DNA of 64,000 nt from Clostridia bacterium. Lineage in GTDB: Bacteria; Bacillota; Clostridia; Oscillospirales; CAG-272. The translations under genes were made by a program, and so were the position numbers. Each line of letters starts with the position of its first letter. Positions within the stretch are counted from its first letter, which is position 1. Location: positions 1 through 64,000 of the forward strand of contig JAFXHH010000002.1 of assembly GCA_017536475.1 (NCBI GenBank), given 5' to 3'. Under the pieces are notes generated by a model. That model worked only from the letters and a program-made list of their open reading frames with translations. It had not been told where the DNA came from and made no database searches. Of this stretch, positions 23,796-32,239 are shown piece after piece.

Positions 23796-24944
23796 ATGAA
23801 AAAAATAGCTCTGATAGTCCTTGCGGCGTTGTTGGCACTTTCGCTGATCGCTTGCTCGAATTCGGGCGGAGACAACACTTCTCTTGATGAATATATAGCT
23901 CCCGACTATACCTGTAAAATAACTACGGGAACGCTCACTTTTGAAGACAGTGTCGGTGACACCGCGATCATTACCGACTATGCGGGTCTGTACAAGGCTC
24001 ACGAGGTCGAAATACCCGAAAAGGTATCTAACGCCACGATCGATGAGCGTACCGTTGTCGGCATAGGAGATGAGGCGTTCCTCTCCTGCACCTCTATAAC
24101 CTCAATAGTTATTCCCAACACAGTCACATATATCGGAGATTGGGCTTTCGCAAGATGCACCGGACTTGAAACGATAGTTATTCCCGCGTCTGTAACCTCT
24201 ATCGGCAACGGCGCGTTCAGTGAGTGCACCAGCCTTAAGACCATCATTTTTGAGGAAGGCAGCCAGCTTACCTCTATCGGAGACTATGCGTTCAACGATT
24301 GCTCGGCTCTCACCGAAATCTCTCTTCCCGAGGGCCTTACCTCTATCGGATTCTTCGCATTCAACGGATGTTCCGCTATAACTTCCATGGAGACTCCCTC
24401 CACCCTCAAAACTATCGGCGACCTCGCGTTCTACAACTGTGCAGGCCTTAACGCAGAGGGCGCGCTCGTTCTCAACGAAGCGCTGACCTCTATCGGCAAA
24501 TTTGCTTTTGCAGGAATAAACAAAGACTATATCGTAGCTCCCGAGGGCTCTTATGCTGCTAAATACGTCGAAGCGATGATCGACCTTGAGGAAGAAGAGG
24601 AGACCACCGAAGACGTTACGGTTGGACCGGGTGAGGATACCACCGAAAGCTCCGCCGAGGGCACAACCGAAGCAACCGAGGACACCTCCGATGACACGAC
24701 CGAAGCAACCGAGGACACCTCCGATGACACGACCGAGGTGACCGAGGACACTACCGACGGCACTACCGAGGCGACCGAGGACACCACCGACGGCACTACC
24801 GAGGCGACCGAGGACACCACCGACGGCACTACCGAGGTGACCGAGGATACTACCGACGGCACTACCGAAGTAACCGAGGATACTACCGAGGATACTACCG
24901 AGGATACCACCGAGGACGCGTCCACAGAAACCGAAACCGCTTAA
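23796..24944 (+). CDS. LRR_5 lipoprotein with acidic Thr/Glu/Asp repeat tail
   Basis: A 382-residue surface lipoprotein. Signal peptide with lipobox LIAC near residue 20; five to six LRR_5 units (about 90-245, e.g. IGDWAFARCTGLETIVIPASV); then a C-terminal tail of about 110 residues built from a 12-residue unit of the type TEATEDTTDGTT. There is no LPXTG or membrane anchor at the C terminus. Anchoring is therefore by N-terminal lipid, and the tail may be an extended stalk or an O-glycosylation or cation-binding region. ATG 23796 follows CGGAGGTCTGAT. It is a paralogue of the LRR lipoprotein at 11047. Confidence 0.87.
   Translation: MKKIALIVLAALLALSLIACSNSGGDNTSLDEYIAPDYTCKITTGTLTFEDSVGDTAIITDYAGLYKAHEVEIPEKVSNATIDERTVVGIGDEAFLSCTSITSIVIPNTVTYIGDWAFARCTGLETIVIPASVTSIGNGAFSECTSLKTIIFEEGSQLTSIGDYAFNDCSALTEISLPEGLTSIGFFAFNGCSAITSMETPSTLKTIGDLAFYNCAGLNAEGALVLNEALTSIGKFAFAGINKDYIVAPEGSYAAKYVEAMIDLEEEEETTEDVTVGPGEDTTESSAEGTTEATEDTSDDTTEATEDTSDDTTEVTEDTTDGTTEATEDTTDGTTEATEDTTDGTTEVTEDTTDGTTEVTEDTTEDTTEDTTEDASTETETA
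24655..24925 (+). repeat. 36-bp in-frame tandem repeat
   Basis: About seven units of 36 bp encode the Thr/Glu/Asp tail of the LRR lipoprotein, followed by shorter 15-bp units. Middle copies are nearly identical in DNA sequence, indicating recent expansion. Confidence 0.85.
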
Positions 24945-24958
24945 TAGAAATAATGATA

Positions 24959-24998
24959 CAAAAAACGCTTACGGCGCTGCCGTAAGCGTTTTTTTGCT
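24959..24998. terminator. Bidirectional terminator
   Basis: AAAAAACGCTTACGGC / GCCGTAAGCGTTTTTTT stem-loop between the LRR lipoprotein and the convergent nrnA gene. Confidence 0.88.
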
Positions 24999-25010
24999 TT
25001 ATCCTATTTT

Positions 25011-26030
25011 TTATCCTTCGGAAAATCTGTGCTCTACCGCGACTACGACCGTCATCTCCGCGGAAAGTATCGAGTCTGCGCTGACCGTGCAGCCCGCCGC
25101 ACGAATATGACCGCCGCCACCGTAAAGCGCGCATATTTCGGACACGTCAAAATCGCAGGACGATCGCATCGAAACGCGGAATCGGTTCTCTGCCGTGGGT
25201 TGCTTGATCACCGCGGCGACCTCAACTCCCTTAACGCATCTCGCAACGTCGATAAGCGTCTCAAGATGCTCATCCTCTGCACCGTATTGCTTTTTCAGAT
25301 CGTAAGGAAAGGTTATCACGGCCAAGCGACCGTCGCAATAAAAGTTCATTCGCTCAAAGCCTGCGTGCTCTACCTGCATCTGCTTTAAGGTCTTGATGCC
25401 GAAAAGCCTGTGATTGATCTCGGCAGACCGAGCGCCGCTTTCAATAAGCTTCGCCGCCAGAGCGTGAGTGCTCGGGGACACGTTACTGTATCTGAAGCAC
25501 CCCGTATCCGAGCTTATAGCGGTATATATCAGGTCCTTGACTCTGCGCGGGAGCTCACAAAAACCACGCTTCTCCATAACCGCTGCCAATACCTCGTACA
25601 AGACCTCGCCGCAAGCCGACGCCTCGGGACGAACGTAATTGTCCGCGTATGCCGTGCCCTTTCCGTGATGATCTATCATCAACGCGATCTTATCCTTGTA
25701 GACCTCGTAAAGCTCGCCGAGCTGGGATGGAGACGCCGTATCGACCGTAACGATAAGAGTCGGCTCAAATCCGTCAGGTATCGACGACGGCAAAACGCTC
25801 GTCTGCACGCCCTCGCAAATAAATGCCAGTCTATCGGGTAGCTCGTCAGCGCAAACGCACCAAGCTCGCCCGCCGCAAGCCTCGATAAAAGCGCGCAAAG
25901 CAAAAGCAGAGCCCGCCGCATCTCCGTCGGGATGAACGTGGAAAAGTATCAGCACGTCATCGCTCGAGCAGAGTATATCTGCCGCCTCATCCGCCGAAAG
26001 CGCACGGAATCGGTTCATTTCATCAATCAT
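25011..26030 (-). CDS. nrnA: DHH-family phosphoesterase (NrnA-like)
   Basis: A 339-residue bifunctional-type nanoRNase/pAp phosphatase. DHH domain with HVHPDGDAAGS and DHHGKG; C-terminal DHHA1 domain with GGGGHIRAAG. It degrades short oligoribonucleotides and 3'-phosphoadenosine 5'-phosphate. It overlaps the end of rbfA by 8 bases, the gene order rbfA-nrnA usual in Firmicutes, and uses a GGAGAAG site inside rbfA. Confidence 0.92.
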   Translation of the reverse strand: MIDEMNRFRALSADEAADILCSSDDVLILFHVHPDGDAAGSAFALRAFIEACGGRAWCVCADELPDRLAFICEGVQTSVLPSSIPDGFEPTLIVTVDTASPSQLGELYEVYKDKIALMIDHHGKGTAYADNYVRPEASACGEVLYEVLAAVMEKRGFCELPRRVKDLIYTAISSDTGCFRYSNVSPSTHALAAKLIESGARSAEINHRLFGIKTLKQMQVEHAGFERMNFYCDGRLAVITFPYDLKKQYGAEDEHLETLIDVARCVKGVEVAAVIKQPTAENRFRVSMRSSCDFDVSEICALYGGGGHIRAAGCTVSADSILSAEMTVVVAVEHRFSEG

Positions 26031-26409
26031 TGTTTTCTTCTCCGTCGACAGCGACCTCGTCTTCGGGATCGGTAATGGTTATACCCTCAAGTATCTTCGA
26101 GATCTTAGCCCCGTATTCTATCGAGCCATCTTCAATAAAGGCTATTTCGGGAGTGATACGAAGATTCATTCTGCGAGCGATCTGACTGCGTATAAAACCG
26201 TTTGCCGCCTGCAAGCCCTTCTTTATCTCCTTTTTATCTCCCGTCAAAGAGGAATAGTAGACCTTTGCGTTTCGCAGATCGGGCGTGACCGTAGCTCCCG
26301 TAACGCTGATAAACGCTCCCGAGACTCTTGGGTCCTTAACGTCGCGCAAGATCATTGCTATCTCCTTTTGGAATTCATCGTTGATTCTTCCCTGTCTGTA
26401 TTTTGCCAT
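26023..26409 (-). CDS. rbfA: Ribosome-binding factor A
   Basis: A 128-residue KH-fold protein needed for 16S rRNA 5'-end and 30S maturation. Recognised by GRINDEFQKEIAMIL, VKDPRVSG and the C-terminal RMNLRITPEIAFIEDGS. ATG 26409 is preferred over ATG 26421 because GGAG lies six bases upstream of the former. The infB neighbour common in this operon is absent; about 180 bases without a gene lie upstream. Confidence 0.93.
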   Translation of the reverse strand: MAKYRQGRINDEFQKEIAMILRDVKDPRVSGAFISVTGATVTPDLRNAKVYYSSLTGDKKEIKKGLQAANGFIRSQIARRMNLRITPEIAFIEDGSIEYGAKISKILEGITITDPEDEVAVDGEENND

Positions 26410-26589
26410 GTAAGTCTCCATTCTGCCGTAGTCGGCAAATATAGTAATCTATGAATTTTGCCGTCAAGGCGAAATTTGTGCGTGAAAAAGCATATTTCAC
26501 TATTAGATGAACATAACTTTCACGCTGTCCTCCTGCCACCTGGGCAATATTCTATTATTGTACGTAAATAAGTTGATTTATTCTTAAAC

Positions 26590-27510
26590 TCAGCAAAGCT
26601 CGCCAAGCTCTTCAATTCCGACGGAGCCGTCGTCCTGCTTGACTCCCACAAATCCCACGTCGGCATAAAACGGCGAAAAATTGACCGTCACAAGTCCCTC
26701 GTGGAATTCATATCCGAAATCCATACCGTGCTTTTCGTGTGCGATCCTTAAAAGCAGCTCAGCGCCACCTTCCCAACCGTCGTCGAAAGCATCAAACTGA
26801 AATTTCAAGCGAAGATAATCGAATCCGCCCACGATCTCACAGCTCAGCCTTCGATCGCGCGAATGTGCACGGGCGATCATCGCCAAGGTCAAAAAGCAAG
26901 CCGCGCAAAATCGTCCGTCAAATATTTCGGGGCGCTCAAAATAGAGCTCTTCTCCGTCGGCAGCGACTGCCTCACATTCAATCTTGACTCCGACAAACTC
27001 CGCAACAGAGATCATACAAGTACGTAGCGTCCCGACATGCTCTGCGTTTCTTTGAAGCTTCAGGCACGACAGGGTCTCTATCTGCCCGATCACGCTCGTG
27101 AGATAGTCGTATATTTCCTTCTCTTCCCTCGCCGAAAAGCGTCTTTCGGCAGATGCGGCGGCTTTCAATCCCTCCGAGACCGCAAAGCTTTCAAAGAAAA
27201 AGCCTCGCATTATGACCGAGACCGACTCGGTCGGCAGATCGAGTGCGACCGCCAAGCAAAGAGAAGTGTCGTAAGCAAAGTATTTAAAGAAAAGCACCGC
27301 CTTATCCTGTCCCATCGCGGCTATACTTGTTTTTCCGTAAGCGTTCAGCTCACTTTGAAAAAACTCGATCTCCGAGTGTGGCATTCCAAGATGCTTGTAT
27401 ATGCTTTTGCCGATCACCTCGGACGAATCCTTCGCTCGGCACGCCACTATCCTGCCGTAGCCTTCTCTCGCAACACTGAATATGTATGCATCGTCCCGTA
27501 GTAATCTCAA
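26590..27510 (-). CDS. Conserved-looking protein of unknown function (306 aa)
   Basis: A 306-residue soluble protein of balanced composition with no signal or membrane segment. The C-terminal half (about 125-240) has a helix-rich DHp-like stretch, then a part that faintly recalls a degenerate histidine-kinase-type ATPase without N or G boxes; this is only a guess. The start is TTG 27510, set by TAGGAGG. It has its own promoter inside the end of the lipase gene, with an inverted repeat around the -10 box, so it is probably separately regulated. Confidence 0.6.
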   Translation of the reverse strand: MRLLRDDAYIFSVAREGYGRIVACRAKDSSEVIGKSIYKHLGMPHSEIEFFQSELNAYGKTSIAAMGQDKAVLFFKYFAYDTSLCLAVALDLPTESVSVIMRGFFFESFAVSEGLKAAASAERRFSAREEKEIYDYLTSVIGQIETLSCLKLQRNAEHVGTLRTCMISVAEFVGVKIECEAVAADGEELYFERPEIFDGRFCAACFLTLAMIARAHSRDRRLSCEIVGGFDYLRLKFQFDAFDDGWEGGAELLLRIAHEKHGMDFGYEFHEGLVTVNFSPFYADVGFVGVKQDDGSVGIEELGELC

Positions 27511-27558
27511 AACAAACCTCCTAAGTTGATTTCCGAATCACTCTGCCGTCGCGGTACA

Positions 27559-27587
27559 AATCAACCCATATTATATTATAGTTGATT
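27559..27587 (-). promoter_or_regulatory. Inverted-repeat operator candidate around the -10 box
   Basis: AATCAAC (27559-27565) and GTTGATT (27581-27587) form a perfect 7-bp inverted repeat with a 15-base gap containing the -10 box at 27575-27580. Further AAATCAAC copies occur on the minus strand near 27524 and 26571, at the two ends of the 306-aa gene. Confidence 0.5.
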
Positions 27588-28221
27588 TTTGCCCTTTTGT
27601 CAAGTCATTTGCCGCCGTCTCGAGCTCCAAGAGATAAATTTCGGGCCTGTGAGCGTCGACCCGCGAATATTTACCCGATCTTCCCACGGTTATTGCCTCT
27701 CCAACGTGGCGGTAACCAAACAGTCTTGGGGGCAATCCCGTCACGACATCCCCCGCAACACTCACTCTGTAAAAATTCTCAAAGCGCTCCGCCGCATCGG
27801 ATACCCTGCCCCAAATAACTCTCGGGCAGCCGAGCCCATAGCTTTCGCACTCCCCACGAATATCCGCCCGCTTCGAATAAACGTAGCTGTGACAAAGGAG
27901 AGAAAGCGCCGCACCGTGACTGTATCCAACGGAAATTATGCGTCTGACCGAAGGGCTCAATATAAACCTCTCAATATACGGCAAAACGCTTTTCCAGACC
28001 CGCAAAAACCCCTCGTGGCAGAAAAAATCGCCCTCGCAGTCGCAATCCGCCGCGCGATAGGAGAGATTGTTTTTCCAATCCTCTCCCCCGTTGCTCTTTT
28101 CAAAAAATAAGTATAAAAGATCTCCGTCGCGTACAATCGCAAAGCTACCGCCGTTCTCGACCTCGCGGTAATCGGCATCAAGACAAGAGCTAAAAAGCTC
28201 GTACAAATAATCAAACTCCAT
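27571..28221 (-). CDS. Class 3 lipase-like alpha/beta hydrolase
   Basis: A 216-residue hydrolase. The lipase_3 nucleophile elbow is VGYSHGAAL (Ser), followed by YGLGCPRV and the RVSVAGDVVTGLPP segment holding the family's catalytic Asp. A final His is expected in the YRHVGE part. No signal peptide, so it is intracellular and acts on lipid or ester substrates. ATG 28221 follows CGGAGGG. It is upstream of the 306-aa protein gene. Confidence 0.78.
   Translation of the reverse strand: MEFDYLYELFSSCLDADYREVENGGSFAIVRDGDLLYLFFEKSNGGEDWKNNLSYRAADCDCEGDFFCHEGFLRVWKSVLPYIERFILSPSVRRIISVGYSHGAALSLLCHSYVYSKRADIRGECESYGLGCPRVIWGRVSDAAERFENFYRVSVAGDVVTGLPPRLFGYRHVGEAITVGRSGKYSRVDAHRPEIYLLELETAANDLTKGQKSTII
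27575..27603 (-). promoter_or_regulatory. Promoter of the 306-aa protein gene
   Basis: On the minus strand: TTGACA (27603-27598), 17-base spacer, TATAAT (27580-27575). It overlaps the last codons of the lipase gene. Confidence 0.8.
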
Positions 28222-28315
28222 AGATACAAAAACCCTCCGTTTTTATATCAATATATGCAAGATCTTCTCCTTGGGCGAATAATCTCCTCACTTGCAAATC
28301 CCTACCGACGCAGAA

Positions 28316-28347
28316 GGCTCACCACCGCGAAAACGCGGCGGTGAGCC
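28316..28347. repeat. Strong hairpin downstream of the GH-like gene
   Basis: GGCTCACCACCGCG / CGCGGCGGTGAGCC, 14-bp stem with one mismatch and AAAA loop, 20 bases past the stop at 28366. There is no T-tract on the gene's strand, so termination is not certain. Confidence 0.6.
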
Positions 28348-28365
28348 TGAAGTTCATAGCTGCTA

Positions 28366-29613
28366 TTATTTGTCGGTCTCTTCCTTAAAAAGCGCTATCT
28401 GTCCTGCAGACAAAAAGAAAGTATAGGTCTTTGTGTTGCCAACCTTATTCTCTCTCTCTCCAACGGGGTCGGTCAGCGATGTCGGGCGACCAAAGCGGTT
28501 GCCAAAATAGCACCTCGATATCTCCGCACCCTCGTTGATCGTCAAGGATACGCAGGTGGTCGTATCGGTCGTGTTGTTGCATATCGCGAAAAATTTCTCG
28601 CCCTCGTCGTTGTGATAGCCCGACGCGATCAGCGGCACGTTGCCTCTCGATTCGATATTCGCAACACAGCCAAACGGCTTGAACAGCGGCACGCCGCCGT
28701 AGGACTCGCAAACGTGATAGCATTCGTCAAGCGTCAGAGCCGCAAAAACCCTACCGTGATACTCGTTAAATGTCCTGTTGACCTCGCCCAGCGTGTAATA
28801 CTCGGAAGTTCTCTCGCCGAGCAGATTGATCGGCGCGTTTCTGTAATTATGTCCGTCGGGAGTATCGATAATAAACCACGAAACACCCTTCGCGCCGTGC
28901 GCGACCGAGGTGTTGAGCTGCCAGAGAAGATCGTCCTTGGTCGGACACATGTAATCGTAGTGCCCCGTGCAAAGCACGATGTTGTAAAACGGCACGTTGT
29001 TCCTCTTGCTTGCAAGGCTCTGCTCGCGAAGATTGTTGAAATAATCGTTGTAGCCAACCTTATTTGCATACATCTGTGTGTAGCAGTCGTATGAGAGCAG
29101 TTTGAGCTCTCCCTCCTTGACCACCTTATCAAGATAGGGAGCATACTCCTTTGTGCCCATTCTCTCGGCGATCCAATCAAACCACGGTAGCAGATTTATA
29201 TACGCCGTCAGATGAGGCGCGAGCTCGTTGTTGATACGGCACGCCTTCAGCGTATCCTCCAGATTGTCCACGTGAGGCTCATCGGTAACGTAAAAGCCAA
29301 AGGTCGCAGGGTGCGAGCCAAACTCGTCAACAAGCTTTTTCATGCTCTCGCGATAATGCTCCTCGCCGTTAACGATCAGATTGTCCACGTTAGCGCCCCA
29401 ATCCTGAATGATGAGCTTCATTCCATGTTTGTGCGCCTCGTCAAGCAGAGCGTGCGTCCTTGACCAATCTTTGCTGTCGCTGTACGCTATCATGAGCGTC
29501 AATCCAAGATCATGCCACTCCTTAACCACCTCGGCAGGTGAGTGGTTCCGTCCATGGCTGCTCCACGCTCTGCAGCTCCAGCCCGATATCGTAAAATTCT
29601 TCGTGTATTCCAT
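28366..29613 (-). CDS. TIM-barrel glycoside-hydrolase-like protein
   Basis: A 415-residue protein. The N-terminal 300 residues look like a clan GH-A (beta/alpha)8 barrel: GLTLMIAYSDSKD, GMKLIIQDWG, and TFGFYVTDEPHVDNL, where the Glu after Asp fits the usual acid/base position at strand 4. A beta-sandwich follows (FFAICNNTTDTTTC...GQIALFKEE), as in GH42-type enzymes. No signal peptide, hence cytoplasmic. Family and substrate are not assigned. ATG 29613 follows GGAGGTGT; the frame upstream of it is not protein-like. Confidence 0.7.
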   Translation of the reverse strand: MEYTKNFTISGWSCRAWSSHGRNHSPAEVVKEWHDLGLTLMIAYSDSKDWSRTHALLDEAHKHGMKLIIQDWGANVDNLIVNGEEHYRESMKKLVDEFGSHPATFGFYVTDEPHVDNLEDTLKACRINNELAPHLTAYINLLPWFDWIAERMGTKEYAPYLDKVVKEGELKLLSYDCYTQMYANKVGYNDYFNNLREQSLASKRNNVPFYNIVLCTGHYDYMCPTKDDLLWQLNTSVAHGAKGVSWFIIDTPDGHNYRNAPINLLGERTSEYYTLGEVNRTFNEYHGRVFAALTLDECYHVCESYGGVPLFKPFGCVANIESRGNVPLIASGYHNDEGEKFFAICNNTTDTTTCVSLTINEGAEISRCYFGNRFGRPTSLTDPVGERENKVGNTKTYTFFLSAGQIALFKEETDK

Positions 29614-29663
29614 AAAAAACACCTCCAAAGCCGAGAAATCGCTGCTTTTAAAAAAATTTTGAT

Positions 29664-30689
29664 TTAAAGTATTTTGCCAAGCGCCTCTATATCTTCCCGT
29701 GTGGTCGCCCAGCTCGTCGCAAAACGCACCGCGCAATGCTCCGCGTCAACGCGCTCCCAAACCTCAAAGCGTACTAAAGGCTCCAGCTCTGCGATCTTTT
29801 CGTCCGAAAGAACGATAAACTGCTGATTGGTCGGCGAATTTTTGAAAAATCTGTATCCCTTTTCACAGAAAAGCTGCTTGAGATCCTCCGCGCGATCGAT
29901 CGCGTTTCTGCTGATCTCAAAATAAAGCCCATCGGTAAAAAGCACGTCAAACTGAATGCCCAACAGCCTTCCCTTCGCCAAAAGCGCTCCGTTTTGCTTC
30001 ACGGTAGTGAAAAAATGCTTCGGCGCATTGTTGTGCGTAAAGACCACCGCCTCGCCGCAAAGCGCGCCCACCTTCGTGCCGCCAATATAGAAAACGTCGC
30101 AAAGCTCGGCAATATCGGTAAGCTTAACGTCGGTCTCGCGGCTCATAAGTCCGTATCCAAGTCTCGCGCCGTCAAGGAATAACGGAATAGAATATCGACG
30201 GCAAAGCGCCGAGATCTCCTTCAATTCTTCAAGCGTGTAAAGCGTTCCGTACTCGGTCGGATGGGAAATATAGACCATTCCGGGAAAGACCATGTGCTCG
30301 TGCGCGCCGTCGGCGTAAAAGCTCTCTATCAAAGCCTCCGCATCGGCAGCGCGAAGCTTTCCGTCATATCCGGGTACGGTCAACACCTTGTGTCCCGAAG
30401 CCTCGATCGCACCCGCCTCGTGAGCACTGATGTGCCCCGTCGTCGCGGCTATCACTCCCTCGTAATTCTTTAACATCGAGTCGATCACGATTCGGTTGGT
30501 CTGCGTGCCGCCGACAAGAAAACGCACGTCCGCATCCTCTCTGCCGCACGCCGCGCGTATTTTCTCGCGAGCCTGCTCTGTGTAAACGTCGTTTCCATAA
30601 CCCTTGCAAGCCTCCATATTCGTACGCACAAGCGCCTCTAATATCCTCGGGTGAGCACCCGTATTGTAATCGCATTCAAAAGATAGCAT
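29664..30689 (-). CDS. ltaE: Low-specificity threonine aldolase-like PLP enzyme
   Basis: A 341-residue fold-type I PLP enzyme cleaving L-threonine or L-allo-threonine to glycine and acetaldehyde. Seen: VGGTQTNRIVID, TTGHISAHEAGAIE, FLDGARLGYGL, and the PLP-Lys region YIGGTKVGALCGE. ATG 30689 is chosen because GTGGAGGCAGAT precedes it; an ATG 18 bases upstream contains that ribosome site within its codons. Genes on either side are unrelated. Confidence 0.88.
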   Translation of the reverse strand: MLSFECDYNTGAHPRILEALVRTNMEACKGYGNDVYTEQAREKIRAACGREDADVRFLVGGTQTNRIVIDSMLKNYEGVIAATTGHISAHEAGAIEASGHKVLTVPGYDGKLRAADAEALIESFYADGAHEHMVFPGMVYISHPTEYGTLYTLEELKEISALCRRYSIPLFLDGARLGYGLMSRETDVKLTDIAELCDVFYIGGTKVGALCGEAVVFTHNNAPKHFFTTVKQNGALLAKGRLLGIQFDVLFTDGLYFEISRNAIDRAEDLKQLFCEKGYRFFKNSPTNQQFIVLSDEKIAELEPLVRFEVWERVDAEHCAVRFATSWATTREDIEALGKIL

Positions 30690-30763
30690 ATCTGCCTCCA
30701 CGTTCATAAAACTATTACATTGATTTTACCATAAAACCTCACCGTTTGCAACACCAAACAGAA

Positions 30764-30792
30764 AAAAAGAGCAGACCAAAGTCTGCTCTTTG
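30764..30792 (-). terminator. Terminator of the rubredoxin gene
   Basis: On the minus strand, AAGAGCAGACTTTGGTCTGCTCTTTTTTT stem-loop and T-run just downstream of the rubredoxin stop. Confidence 0.85.
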
Positions 30793-30800
30793 CATCAATC

Positions 30801-30956
30801 TTACTCCTCGACCTCAAAAGCGTCCTTGCCAAGACCGCAGACGGGGCACTCGAAGTCCTCGGGAATATCCTCCCAAGCCGTTCCGGGAGCGATGCCGTTG
30901 TCGGGATCGCCGATCGCGGGATCATATTCATATCCGCAGGGGCATACGTATTTCAT
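30801..30956 (-). CDS. Rubredoxin
   Basis: A 51-residue iron protein with one Fe(SCys)4 site: CPCG near the N terminus and CPVCG near the C terminus. The first pair has one residue between the Cys (C-P-C-G) instead of the usual two (CxxC), which is unusual. Conserved [21 protein letters not shown] is present in sequence order. ATG 30956 follows AAGGAGGATTTTCCT. It probably passes electrons to the rubrerythrin encoded nearby in peroxide or oxygen detoxification. Confidence 0.9.
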   Translation of the reverse strand: MKYVCPCGYEYDPAIGDPDNGIAPGTAWEDIPEDFECPVCGLGKDAFEVEE

Positions 30957-31052
30957 AGGAAAATCCTCCTTGTTATCATATATATCAGAGATTGTTCCCG
31001 CCGAAAAATTATTCTATTCGCACGGGAAAGTAAATGTTTGTTTCGATTTTAA

Positions 31053-31562
31053 TTACAGAACAAGACTCGGCGCGCTGTAAACTCTGCCCGCATACTCCTG
31101 ATCGAGAGCATACAATCCCTTAGGATCGCTTCCGAAAAGCTTGTAGCGGTTGATCATCGAGTCGGCATTGTCCTCTTCCTCCATCTGCTCGTCAACGAAC
31201 CAGTCAAGGAACTTCATCGTGCGATAATCTCTCGCCTCGTAGCACTCGTGGTAGATCGCGTTGATAAGCGAGGTTACGTATCTCTCGTGCTCTGCCGCTG
31301 CCTCAAGAGGACCAAGAATACCCTCGTATGTCTTGTCGGGTTTAGCGATCGCCTCAAGCGTGACCTTCCAGCCGTTGTTCTGCATATATTTTAAGAACAG
31401 AAGGGCGTGATCGCGCTCCTCTTGCGCCTGGATCATGTAGTAATTAGCATATCCGTCGAGATCGAGCTCGTCGTAATGATTGGCAATATCAACGTAAAGA
31501 TACGCGCTGTAAAGCTCCTTGTTGATCTGTTCGTTAAGCAGTGCCTTTATCTTATCGTTCAT
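31053..31562 (-). CDS. Ferritin
   Basis: A 169-residue bacterial non-haem ferritin storing iron. The four-helix bundle carries ferroxidase ligands: the N-terminal Glu of INKELYSAYLY, the EERDHALLF motif (Glu and His), a Glu in EHERYVTSL, and EEEDNADSM. The ribosome site is AGAAGGGAGATTATT. It lies between rubrerythrin and rubredoxin genes, forming an iron and oxidative-stress set. Confidence 0.92.
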   Translation of the reverse strand: MNDKIKALLNEQINKELYSAYLYVDIANHYDELDLDGYANYYMIQAQEERDHALLFLKYMQNNGWKVTLEAIAKPDKTYEGILGPLEAAAEHERYVTSLINAIYHECYEARDYRTMKFLDWFVDEQMEEEDNADSMINRYKLFGSDPKGLYALDQEYAGRVYSAPSLVL

Positions 31563-31605
31563 AATAATCTCCCTTCTAATTTTTTATTTAAAGTTTTTGA
31601 GGGGA

Positions 31606-31643
31606 GCGCGAGGGGAACTTTTTTCAAAAAGTTCCCCTCGCGC
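31606..31643. repeat. 18-bp perfect hairpin between rubrerythrin and ferritin
   Basis: GCGCGAGGGGAACTTTTT / AAAAAGTTCCCCTCGCGC with a 2-base loop. It is bordered by a second GGGG/CCCC-rich arm. It resembles the other GGAAC...GTTCC intergenic hairpins in this window and may set relative ferritin expression. Confidence 0.75.
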
Positions 31644-31656
31644 CGCGTCCCATCAA

Positions 31657-32202
31657 TCAACCAAAGTATCTAGCAAGCAGACCCTCGAAAGCCTTGCCGT
31701 GTCTTGCCTCGTCGCGAGCCATCTCATGAACGGTGTCATGAATAGCGTCGAGATTAAGCTGCTTAGCCATCTTAGCGAGCTCGAACTTGCCCTGAGTTGC
31801 GCCGTTCTCTGCTTCAACGCGGAGCTCAAGGTTCTTCTTGGTAGAATCGGTAACGACCTCACCGAGAAGCTCAGCAAACTTTGCAGCGTGCTCTGCCTCC
31901 TCCCAAGCAGCCTTTTCCCAGTAAAGACCGATCTCGGGATAGCCCTCTCTGTGAGCAACTCTTGCCATAGCGAGATACATACCAACCTCGGTGCACTCGC
32001 CCATGAAGTTAGCGCGAAGACCCTCCATGATCTCCTCGGGAGCGCCCTGAGCAACGCCAACTACGTGCTCTGCAGCCCACATTCTCTCCTCTTCCTTAAC
32101 CTCGTTGAACTTCTCGGCAGGAACCTTGCACTGGGGGCATCTCTCGGGAGCAGAATCACCTTCGTGAACGTAACCGCAAACAGAACATACAAACTTTTTC
32201 AT
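31657..32202 (-). CDS. Reverse-type rubrerythrin
   Basis: A 181-residue peroxidase. A rubredoxin domain comes first ([12 protein letters not shown]...CPQCKVP) and the ferritin-like diiron domain second (ExxH-type ligands in [20 protein letters not shown] and [10 protein letters not shown]). This order is the reverse of classical rubrerythrin and is typical of clostridial revRbr, which reduces H2O2 and O2 with rubredoxin or NADH systems. ATG 32202 follows AAAAGGAGATTTTGATT. It lies directly after the Rrf2 gene. Confidence 0.9.
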   Translation of the reverse strand: MKKFVCSVCGYVHEGDSAPERCPQCKVPAEKFNEVKEEERMWAAEHVVGVAQGAPEEIMEGLRANFMGECTEVGMYLAMARVAHREGYPEIGLYWEKAAWEEAEHAAKFAELLGEVVTDSTKKNLELRVEAENGATQGKFELAKMAKQLNLDAIHDTVHEMARDEARHGKAFEGLLARYFG

Positions 32203-32239
32203 AATCAAAATCTCCTTTTAAGTAAATAAAAAATATTTT

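Noticed and set aside
24655..24925. 36-bp repeats resembling CRISPR repeats
   Set aside because: They are an uninterrupted in-frame coding repeat of the LRR lipoprotein tail without spacers.
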